Assembly: GCA_905236405.1 (NCBI GenBank)
Contig: CAJOQB010000147.1
Span: 1 to 7,425 of the forward strand
Direction of reading: 5' to 3'
Length of the DNA stretch: 7,425 nucleotides
DNA from: an uncultured Bacteroidales bacterium
GTDB taxonomy: Bacteria > Bacteroidota > Bacteroidia > Bacteroidales > P3
Shown here in pieces: positions 1-6,221 of this stretch. The notes under the pieces are model-generated. The model had not been told where the DNA came from. It saw only the letters and a list, made by a program, of their open reading frames with translations, and did not search any database. Made by a program: the position numbers and the translations under genes. The first letter of the stretch is position 1. The number at the start of each line of letters is the position of its first letter.

Positions 1-975
1 ATGTCGGTGTTCACCGGCGTGGGCGAACGTACCCGTGAAGGTAACGACCTGCTCCGCGAAATGATCGAGGCTAACGTTATAAAATACGGCGACGAATTCG
101 CCAAAAGTATGGAAGAAGGCGGCTGGGACCTCAGCAAAATCGACCCCGAGGCTTTGAAAGACTCGAAGTGCACGATGGTCTTCGGTCAGATGAACGAGAC
201 GCCCGGCGCCCGTGCCCGTGTGGCGTTGGCTGGTTTGACGTTGGCTGAGTATTTCCGTGACGGCGACGAGAAGACCGGCGGTCGCGACATCCTCCTCTTC
301 ATTGACAACATCTTCCGTTTCACCCAGGCAGGTTCCGAGGTGTCGGCTCTGTTGGGTCGTATGCCTTCGGCTGTGGGTTACCAACCGACGCTGGCATCGG
401 AGATGGGCTTGATGCAGGAGCGTATCACCTCGACCAAGCGAGGTTCCATCACCTCGGTGCAAGCTGTGTATGTGCCTGCCGACGACTTGACCGACCCCGC
501 TCCCGCAACGACGTTCGCCCACTTGGATGCTCAGACGGTGTTGAGCCGTAAGATTTCGGAGTTGGGTATCTATCCCGCCGTCGACCCGTTGGAGTCGACA
601 TCGCGTATCCTCTCGCCCGATGTGGTGGGCGAGGAGCACTACAAGACCGCCCAACGTGTGAAAGAGACGCTGCAGCGTTATACCGAGCTCCAGGACATCA
701 TCGCCATTCTGGGTATGGAGGAACTCTCGGAGGCCGACCGCTTGGTGGTGAGCCGCGCCCGTCGTGTGCAACGTTTCCTGTCGCAGCCGTTCTTCGTGGC
801 CGAGCAGTTCACCGGCTTGGAGGGCAAGTTCGTCAACATCGACGACACCATCAAGGGATTCAACATGATTCTGGACGGCGAGGTGGATTATCTGCCCGAG
901 GCCGCTTTCCTGATGGTGGGTACCATCGAAGAGGCCATCGCCAAGGGTGAGAAGATTTTGGCAGAAACAAAATAG
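1..975 (+). CDS. atpD: F1F0 ATP synthase beta subunit, 5'-truncated by window edge
   Basis: This is the catalytic beta subunit of the F1 headpiece, which makes or hydrolyses ATP at the inner face of the cytoplasmic membrane. The 324 visible residues are the C-terminal two thirds; the Walker A loop lies upstream of the window. The ATG at position 1 is an internal Met, because it sits directly before the conserved SVFTGVGERTREGND block. In window numbering, E9 is the catalytic glutamate and R10 its neighbour. ILLFIDNIFRF (97-107) is the Walker B strand, GIYPAVDP (189-196) holds the adenine-stacking Tyr191, and EELSEAD (240-246) replaces the usual DELSEED lever. Residues 24-56 are about 27 longer than in the E. 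coli protein, an insertion I recall as usual in Bacteroidota. The TAG stop lies 9 bp before atpC, so the two are co-transcribed. Identity is certain; only the true start is unseen. Confidence 0.98.
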   Translation: MSVFTGVGERTREGNDLLREMIEANVIKYGDEFAKSMEEGGWDLSKIDPEALKDSKCTMVFGQMNETPGARARVALAGLTLAEYFRDGDEKTGGRDILLFIDNIFRFTQAGSEVSALLGRMPSAVGYQPTLASEMGLMQERITSTKRGSITSVQAVYVPADDLTDPAPATTFAHLDAQTVLSRKISELGIYPAVDPLESTSRILSPDVVGEEHYKTAQRVKETLQRYTELQDIIAILGMEELSEADRLVVSRARRVQRFLSQPFFVAEQFTGLEGKFVNIDDTIKGFNMILDGEVDYLPEAAFLMVGTIEEAIAKGEKILAETK

Positions 976-984
976 CGACGAGCC

Positions 985-1218
985 ATGAAAGTGAAGATAA
1001 CAAAACCAGACAGCGTTCTCTTCGAGGGAGAAGCATCGCTGGTGCAGTTGCCAGGCACGGACGGCTTGTTCGAACTTTTGGACAATCACGCCCCCATTAT
1101 CTCGGCTTTGGCCAAGGGAACGATACGACTGAAGACAGCGGAAGGAGAACAGCTGTTTGATGTCAACGCGGGGGTGATCAAATGCCAACAGAACGAAGTG
1201 TTAATCTTGATACAATAA
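985..1218 (+). CDS. atpC: F1F0 ATP synthase epsilon subunit, short form
   Basis: This is the epsilon subunit of the F1 central stalk, which couples gamma rotation to the c-ring. The 77 residues cover only the N-terminal beta-sandwich domain. MKVKITKPDSVLFEGEAS (1-18) is the usual opening strand pair, GTDGLF followed by NHAPIISALAKG (24-44) matches the 'G..G....HAP....L..G' core, and FDVNAGVIKC (59-68) matches the 'gGf.ev..n.v..l' strand. E. coli epsilon is about 139 residues and has a two-helix C-terminal domain that can block rotation; that domain is absent here. I recall such short forms as normal in Bacteroidota. The start is the first ATG after the atpD stop; I see no convincing Shine-Dalgarno site. 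No F0 genes or other F1 genes follow, so atpDC ends a transcription unit here. Confidence 0.95.
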   Translation: MKVKITKPDSVLFEGEASLVQLPGTDGLFELLDNHAPIISALAKGTIRLKTAEGEQLFDVNAGVIKCQQNEVLILIQ

Positions 1219-1235
1219 GAATAATAACAACAAGA

Positions 1236-1270
1236 AGAAGCCCCTAACAGTAATCACTTTAGGGGCTTCT
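1236..1270 (+). terminator. Hairpin terminator after atpDC, weak or bidirectional
   Basis: AGAAGCCCCTAA (1236-1247) pairs perfectly with TTAGGGGCTTCT (1259-1270), a 12-bp stem around an 11-base loop. It begins 18 bp after the atpC stop. On the + strand no T-run follows (GACATGAATT), so termination may be leaky. Read on the - strand, the stem is followed by a T-rich stretch complementary to 1217-1235. This fits either a terminator that also works in reverse or an mRNA 3'-end stabiliser allowing read-through into hppA. Confidence 0.7.
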
Positions 1271-1304
1271 GACATGAATTGAAAACAAATAAACATTCAT
1301 TCAT

Positions 1305-3740
1305 ATGAAGAAAAAACTTTTTACATTGTTGTCGGGTATGGCGTTGCCCATGCTGACATTCGCAAGTGAAGCCGATTTGATGATGCCCGAGGGATTCTCT
1401 TCCAATCCCTCTGCAAGAATCCTCTATTGGGGTTTTCTTGTCATTGCTTTGGGTTTGCTTTTTGGCTTCGTTAAATTCACCAAAGTCCGCAAATTGCATG
1501 CACACAAGTCGATGCTGGAGATTGGCGAGGTGATTTTCAAGACCTGCTCCACCTATCTGCGTCAGCAGGGCAAGTTCCTCATCATCCTCTTCCTCTTCAT
1601 TGGTGCTGCAATGGCCCTCTATTTCGGAGTGCTGGAGCATATGGCTTTGGGTAATGTGTTGCTCATCTTGGGATGGACCATCATCGGTATCTTGGGTTCG
1701 TACGGTGTGGCTTGGTTTGGTGTGCGTATGAACACCTTTGCCAATGCCCGTATGGCTTTCGCTTCGTTGCGTCGCAAACCGCTCGACCTGCTCAACATCC
1801 CCTTGAGCGCCGGTATGAGCATCGGTATTATCCTCATCTGCGTCGAGTTGATTCTGATGCTCGTCATCCTCTTCTTCATGCCTGAACATCTGGCAGGTTC
1901 CTGCTTCATCGGCTTCGCTATCGGCGAGAGTTTGGGCGCCAGCGCCCTTCGTATTGCCGGCGGTATCTTCACCAAGATTGCCGACATCGGAAGCGACCTG
2001 ATGAAGGTGGTCTTCAAGATTGGCGAGGACGACCCCCGCAATCCTGGTGTCATTGCCGACTGCACGGGCGACAACGCCGGTGACAGCATCGGACCCACCG
2101 CCGACGGTTTCGAGACCTACGGCGTCACGGGTGTCGCTTTGGTTTCGTTCATCCTGCTGGCCGTCTCCGATATGGACATGCAGGTGAAACTGTTGGTGTG
2201 GATTTTCGTGATGCGTATTCTCGGTATCATCGCCTCTGTTTTGTCTTACTATATCAACAACCTTATCTCCAAGGCAAAATACAAAAATGCCGATGACATC
2301 AACTTCGAGAAACCGTTGACCAACCTCGTGTGGATTACCTCTATCCTTTCTATCTGCGGCACCTTCCTTGCCAGCTTCTTCCTGTTGAAGGACATCCCCA
2401 ACATGCCCAATCTTTGGCTCGCATTGAGCATCATCATCAGCTGCGGTACGTTGGGCGCTGCCTTGATTCCCGAGTTGACCAAACTCTTCACCTCGCCTAC
2501 CTCGAAACATGTGCAAGAGGTGGTGAAAGCTTCGCAGCAGGGTGGTGCTTCGCTCAATATCCTGAGTGGTATTGTGGCAGGCAACTTCGGTGCTTTCTGG
2601 ACAGGCATCACCTTCGTGGTGTTGATGTTCATTGCCTATATGACCGGTACCGGTTTCGAGATGGGTACCGTCTTTGGTAGCTACTACAGCATCTTTGCTT
2701 TCGGTTTGGTGGCCTTCGGTATGCTGGGTATGGGTCCTGTGACCATCGCTGTCGACAGCTATGGCCCTGTGACGGACAACGCCCAGTCGGTATACGAGCT
2801 CTCGCTGATTGAGGACGACATCGAGAAGACGACCAGCGAGGTGAAAAACGAGTTCGGCTTCACTCCCGATTTCGAGAAGGCCAAGTATTATCTCGAGGCC
2901 AACGACGGCGCCGGCAACACCTTCAAGGCTACCGCCAAACCGGTGCTCATCGGTACGGCTGTGGTGGGTGCCACCACCATGATTTTCTCGCTCATCCTGA
3001 TGGTCGAGAAGTTCCTCAATGCACAGATTGTTCCCGTCTCCATCGACTCGGTGCTCAACTTGCTCAATCCTTATTCCATCCTTGGCTTCATTTTGGGTGG
3101 CTGTGTGGTATTCTGGTTCACGGGTGCTTCGATGCAAGCTGTCACCACGGGTGCCAACCGTGCCGTTGCCTTCATCAAGGACAACATCAAACTCGATGCC
3201 AACGCTCCCAAGAAAGCTGATACCGTCAAGTCGCAAGAGGTGGTGAAAATCTGTACCAACTATGCTCAACGCGGCATGATCAACATCTTCATCGCCATCT
3301 TCTGCTTCGCTTTGGCTTTCGCCTTCTTCTCGGCACCGCGTGGCGCAGGCGAGAATATGGATTATGCTCCCATCTGCCTCTTTATCGGCTATCTGATTTC
3401 CATCGCCGTCTTCGGTTTGTTCCAAGCTTCCTATATGGCTAATGCCGGTGGTGCATGGGACAACGCCAAGAAGGTGGTCGAGGTTGACATGCAAGCCAAA
3501 GGCACCCCGCTGCACGATGCCAGCGTGGTGGGCGACACCGTTGGCGACCCGTTCAAGGACACCTCGTCGGTGGCTCTCAACCCCATCATCAAGTTCACCA
3601 CCCTCTTTGGTGTGTTGGCAATGGAGATAGCCATCAGCGACGGCTTCCGCGGCATTGCTCCCTATATGGGCATTGTCTTCCTGCTGATAGCATTGGTGTT
3701 TGTCTATCGCAGCTTCTACAAGATGCGTATCGACCAATAA
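1305..3740 (+). CDS. hppA: Membrane-bound ion-pumping pyrophosphatase, divergent K+-independent type
   Basis: This integral membrane enzyme hydrolyses PPi to drive H+ (or possibly Na+) export. All catalytic blocks are present in the 811 residues: D227 and D231, EDDPRNP (241-247), ADCTGDNAGD (251-260), DSYGPVTDNA (484-493), GNTFKATAK (537-545), GGAWDNAKK (715-723) and VVGDTVGDPFKDTS (741-754). K541 occupies the position where lysine gives K+ independence. The ion-gate set appears to be R216, D267, E270 and K763, with the semi-conserved TM6 glutamate one helical turn earlier than in the plant enzyme. Residues 1-20 look like a signal sequence (TFA before SEA). About 17 membrane segments follow, including one after the usual last helix. 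The DNA-to-GNT loop is about 20 residues longer than usual. The traits fit the divergent Na+-regulated H+-PPases described from Chlorobium limicola and Cellulomonas fimi; assignment to that subfamily and the pumped ion are inferred. The start is the first ATG, preceded by an A-rich leader with no Shine-Dalgarno site. The gene has its own strong terminator. Confidence 0.95.
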   Translation: MKKKLFTLLSGMALPMLTFASEADLMMPEGFSSNPSARILYWGFLVIALGLLFGFVKFTKVRKLHAHKSMLEIGEVIFKTCSTYLRQQGKFLIILFLFIGAAMALYFGVLEHMALGNVLLILGWTIIGILGSYGVAWFGVRMNTFANARMAFASLRRKPLDLLNIPLSAGMSIGIILICVELILMLVILFFMPEHLAGSCFIGFAIGESLGASALRIAGGIFTKIADIGSDLMKVVFKIGEDDPRNPGVIADCTGDNAGDSIGPTADGFETYGVTGVALVSFILLAVSDMDMQVKLLVWIFVMRILGIIASVLSYYINNLISKAKYKNADDINFEKPLTNLVWITSILSICGTFLASFFLLKDIPNMPNLWLALSIIISCGTLGAALIPELTKLFTSPTSKHVQEVVKASQQGGASLNILSGIVAGNFGAFWTGITFVVLMFIAYMTGTGFEMGTVFGSYYSIFAFGLVAFGMLGMGPVTIAVDSYGPVTDNAQSVYELSLIEDDIEKTTSEVKNEFGFTPDFEKAKYYLEANDGAGNTFKATAKPVLIGTAVVGATTMIFSLILMVEKFLNAQIVPVSIDSVLNLLNPYSILGFILGGCVVFWFTGASMQAVTTGANRAVAFIKDNIKLDANAPKKADTVKSQEVVKICTNYAQRGMINIFIAIFCFALAFAFFSAPRGAGENMDYAPICLFIGYLISIAVFGLFQASYMANAGGAWDNAKKVVEVDMQAKGTPLHDASVVGDTVGDPFKDTSSVALNPIIKFTTLFGVLAMEIAISDGFRGIAPYMGIVFLLIALVFVYRSFYKMRIDQ

Positions 3741-3750
3741 CAACAACAGT

Positions 3751-3799
3751 AAAGAGTGGCGACTCAGGGCGAAGTGTCTTTGTGTCGCCATTCTTTTTT
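3751..3799 (+). terminator. Strong intrinsic terminator of hppA
   Basis: AAAGAGTGGCGAC (3751-3763) pairs with GTCGCCATTCTTT (3784-3796), a 13-bp stem with one G-T wobble (3756 with 3791) and a 20-base loop. A run of six T (3794-3799) overlaps and follows the descending arm. It starts 10 bp after the hppA stop. This separates hppA from the surface-protein genes downstream. Confidence 0.88.
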
Positions 3800-3813
3800 A
3801 ATTGATAATTAAA
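3797..3813. repeat. Short AT-only dyad between terminator and promoter
   Basis: TTTAATT (3797-3803) and AATTAAA (3807-3813) form a perfect inverted repeat around GAT. It overlaps the T-run of the hppA terminator and lies 54 bp upstream of the candidate -7 element. It could be a regulator site, an extension of the terminator, or chance in an AT-rich spacer; the sequence alone does not decide. Confidence 0.3.
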
Positions 3814-3866
3814 GTTTCGCACGTGTTTTGCAACAAAAAGCAGATAAGATGCGTCTACCGTTATTA

Positions 3867-3874
3867 TAAATTTG
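3867..3874 (+). promoter_or_regulatory. Candidate Bacteroidota -7 promoter element for the surface-protein genes
   Basis: TAAATTTG matches the Bacteroidota -7 consensus TAnnTTTG exactly. I find no TTTG at the expected -33 spacing; the nearest (3827-3830) is 36 bases upstream, too far. If it is used, transcription would begin around 3880, leaving only a few bases before the ATG at 3888. It is the best promoter candidate in the 147-bp gap, and the gap must hold one because hppA ends in a strong terminator. Confidence 0.4.
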
Positions 3875-3887
3875 TTCAAATAGTATT

Positions 3888-6191
3888 ATGATGAAGAGAA
3901 AAAGAGTAATTCGTTTTGCATTGCTCGCTTTGGTGTTGGGTGCAGGATTGGCTGCAGAAGCCCAATGCCCCGATATATATTATGAAGACGCATCGTTACG
4001 TTATTCTTTGACACGAAGAGGGTGGGACACGCTGGTCACCTGTGAAAACCCCATGATTATGTTGCTGTGTACCCCCTATGTCACCTGTTCGGAGTTCGAC
4101 CACTATGTGGTGGAGTCGATTCCTTACGCTCCGCCCGACACCACTTTCTGCAGTCATGCAGGCGGCGGCGGATTGTTACCCGTCAACCAAGACGACTATT
4201 ACGATGCCAACGTGATGTCACTCCCGTTCACCTTCAGTTTCTTTGGCCGTAGTTACAACTCGGCTGTGGTGGGCCCCAACGGCAACGTCAGTTTCAACAC
4301 CAGCATGACGGGGCAGTCTATGCCCTATCAGGTGTATAGTTATGCTCCCATTCCAAGCAGCGCCACTCAGTCGACCGCCACGGTGAAGAACAACATTTTT
4401 GGCCTTTGGGAAGACATCGACCCTCGCTACTTTAGCAATACGGGTGTGGCCAATGCCGGCATCCACAAGGCCATCTATACCATTCCTGCCGCTCACAATG
4501 GCCCCGAATGTCGTATGCTCTGCGTGAGTTACAACGGTGTGCCGAAATATGGACACAGTTCTGCTGCCGAAGCCCCCACACATTACAGCACCAGCCAGAT
4601 TGTCTGCTACGAGGGAACCAACATCATCGAGGTGCATATCAAGCGACATAGTGCTGCTTGTGGTACCGACCAAAACCAATGTGTGGTGGGCATCATCAAT
4701 CCCACCGGCGATACCGCCTATTGTGCACCCGGTCGCAACCCCCTCAACAATACCGACATCACTACCCCCGAGGCTTGGCGTTTCACCCCTGTGGGACGTA
4801 CCATCCGCAACATTCGTTGGTTCCTTGGAGATACTCCCGACGACGATATGGAGATTATGGCTACTATCTCCAACCACGGCCCCAACGATACAATATACAA
4901 AGGTGGCGTAGAGGTTGACGATTTCGGTGTGTCGCAGTATATGGGATTGTGGGTTTCGCCGACCGTCCCCACCACCTATACCGCCCAGTTGCGCTACACC
5001 AGTGCCACGGGTGTCCCCTATGTGGTCAACTATCCTTTCCGTGTGGGCGTCGATTTTAACCACAATGTGGCGGTGACGGTCGATACGGTGGTGTGCAAGA
5101 ATATTGCCGACACCATCAGCATCGATATCAGCAGCAGCGACCTCACCTATCCCACACATAACCGTTGGACGTGCGACAACCCCTATCTTCGTTTCAACTT
5201 CAACTACGACTCCACCCGTGTGGTGATTCCCCCCAATCAGCCATATCTGTTCTTTGGCCCTCGTGCCGGCGATCGCGATGCGGTGAGCCGCTTCTCGCTC
5301 AACACCACGTTCAACAACGGCTGTCAGGATAGCGCCCGTGTGGTTATCCGTCACGTCAATCGTATCGACGACACCACCTTCGGCAGCATCTGCGACGGCG
5401 AGGCATATTACTTCTGTGGACAGGAGTACACGATGGTAGGTACCTACCATCACGACACCAATACGGTGGAGGGATGCCCCTATACCAAACATCTGCGTCT
5501 TGAGACTCACTCACGCAACAGCGGCATCGACTACCAGAAGGATTGCCATCCGCTGACTTGGATTGACGGCAACACCTATTACGAGTCGAACAGCACGGCC
5601 ACCGTTACCATTCCTAATCAGTGGGGGTGCGACAGCGTGATTACCCTCAGTTTCACTTACGACAATTCGTTGGAGGCCATCATCAACGCCAACCCGCTGC
5701 ATGCGACGCTCGACAATCTCACCATCATGCTGAAGGATGTCAGCACAGGCAGCGATGCACGTCGTTGGTATCTGCCCGACGGAGGGACCGACACCGCAGT
5801 CACCATCTACTACAACTTCCCCACCGACCAGGATTCCATCTCCTTCATGCTCGAAGCGTTCAGTCCTTATGGCTGTCGCGATACCGCCTATCTGACCATC
5901 CCGTTGTTGAAAGAGGCCGTGTGGTTCCCCAACGCCTTCACCCCCAATCGTGAGGAAAACAACCACTTCAATGCCATCGGCATCGGTATCGAAACGATGG
6001 AGATGGAAATCTTCGACCGTCGAGGCATCATGGTGAACAAGATTACCGATCCCGAAGGGTTCTGGGACGGTACCGACTTCAACGGTCGCGAGTTGCCACA
6101 AGGCAACTATGTGTGGAGAGCCCGCTACACCACCGTTATCAACCCCAACAACCCCATCAGCCAGAAAGGCAGTGTGTTGTTGATTAGATAG
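3888..6191 (+). CDS. T9SS-exported surface protein with gliding-motility-type C-terminal domain
   Basis: This is a predicted secreted or surface-attached protein of unknown function, 767 residues. A Sec signal peptide (positive MMKRKR, hydrophobic 10-23) is probably cleaved after AEA25, before QC; it is not a lipobox. Residues 26-110 form a head with QCPDIYY, RGWDT and SIPYAPPDTTFCSHAGGGG. Residues 111-301 (LPFTFSFFG, GPNGN.SF, FGLWEDIDPR, STSQIVCYEGTNIIEVHIK, CVVGI, EAWRFTP) resemble the NIDO-like beta domain common in Bacteroidota secreted proteins; that assignment is tentative. Residues 310-390 look Ig-like (VSPTVPTTYT), 502-591 hold two related repeats, and 592-673 are PKD-like. Residues 678-767 (WFPNAFTPN, IFDRRG, GFWDGTDFNGRELPQGNYVW, KGSVLLIR) are the type B T9SS sorting domain, which directs outer-membrane passage and is usually removed or anchored there. 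Two adjacent ATGs (3888, 3891) are possible starts. A paralogue follows after 30 bp. I cannot name a ligand or activity. Confidence 0.92.
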   Translation: MMKRKRVIRFALLALVLGAGLAAEAQCPDIYYEDASLRYSLTRRGWDTLVTCENPMIMLLCTPYVTCSEFDHYVVESIPYAPPDTTFCSHAGGGGLLPVNQDDYYDANVMSLPFTFSFFGRSYNSAVVGPNGNVSFNTSMTGQSMPYQVYSYAPIPSSATQSTATVKNNIFGLWEDIDPRYFSNTGVANAGIHKAIYTIPAAHNGPECRMLCVSYNGVPKYGHSSAAEAPTHYSTSQIVCYEGTNIIEVHIKRHSAACGTDQNQCVVGIINPTGDTAYCAPGRNPLNNTDITTPEAWRFTPVGRTIRNIRWFLGDTPDDDMEIMATISNHGPNDTIYKGGVEVDDFGVSQYMGLWVSPTVPTTYTAQLRYTSATGVPYVVNYPFRVGVDFNHNVAVTVDTVVCKNIADTISIDISSSDLTYPTHNRWTCDNPYLRFNFNYDSTRVVIPPNQPYLFFGPRAGDRDAVSRFSLNTTFNNGCQDSARVVIRHVNRIDDTTFGSICDGEAYYFCGQEYTMVGTYHHDTNTVEGCPYTKHLRLETHSRNSGIDYQKDCHPLTWIDGNTYYESNSTATVTIPNQWGCDSVITLSFTYDNSLEAIINANPLHATLDNLTIMLKDVSTGSDARRWYLPDGGTDTAVTIYYNFPTDQDSISFMLEAFSPYGCRDTAYLTIPLLKEAVWFPNAFTPNREENNHFNAIGIGIETMEMEIFDRRGIMVNKITDPEGFWDGTDFNGRELPQGNYVWRARYTTVINPNNPISQKGSVLLIR
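5391..5660 (+). repeat. Two 51-residue-period repeats inside the surface protein
   Basis: Residues 502-552 and 553-591 share a spaced pattern: an opening Cys (C502, C553), a Tyr (Y514, Y565), then a Gly-Cys pair (GC529-530, GC580-581) followed by alternating hydrophobics ending a strand. The Cys and Gly-Cys positions are each offset by exactly 51. The form, a Cys start, then 'G.Y', then 'GC(D/P)S/Y...L.L', is one I recognise from many T9SS cargo stalks. The second unit is more diverged and merges into the PKD-like region. Confidence 0.5.
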
Positions 6192-6221
6192 TGGCAATTC
6201 TGTAAATAAAACATTCTGATA

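Noticed and set aside
1..3. ATG at position 1 as the start of atpD
   Set aside because: It lies inside a conserved block just before SVFTGVGERTREGND. A real beta subunit has about 170 or more residues before it, including Walker A.
1254..3791. 845-codon antisense reading frame over all of hppA
   Set aside because: It is codon-aligned with hppA and exists because hppA has no TTA, CTA or TCA codons. Its product is low-complexity, His/Glu/Asp-rich and has no recognisable domain, whereas the sense frame has every pyrophosphatase motif.
3888..3968. Lipoprotein signal in the first surface protein (Cys27 soon after the hydrophobic core)
   Set aside because: The residues before the Cys are AEAQ, not a lipobox (L-A/S-G/A-C). 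The A-x-A pattern fits ordinary signal peptidase cutting before Gln26.
4218..5510. 430-codon antisense reading frame over the first surface-protein gene
   Set aside because: It is codon-aligned with the sense gene and ended by a sense TCA codon at 4218. The sense frame has a signal peptide and known domains.
3888..6191. The surface proteins as a new defence or toxin system
   Set aside because: There is no enzyme motif, immunity partner or mobile context. All visible parts are beta-rich extracellular domains plus a T9SS sorting domain.
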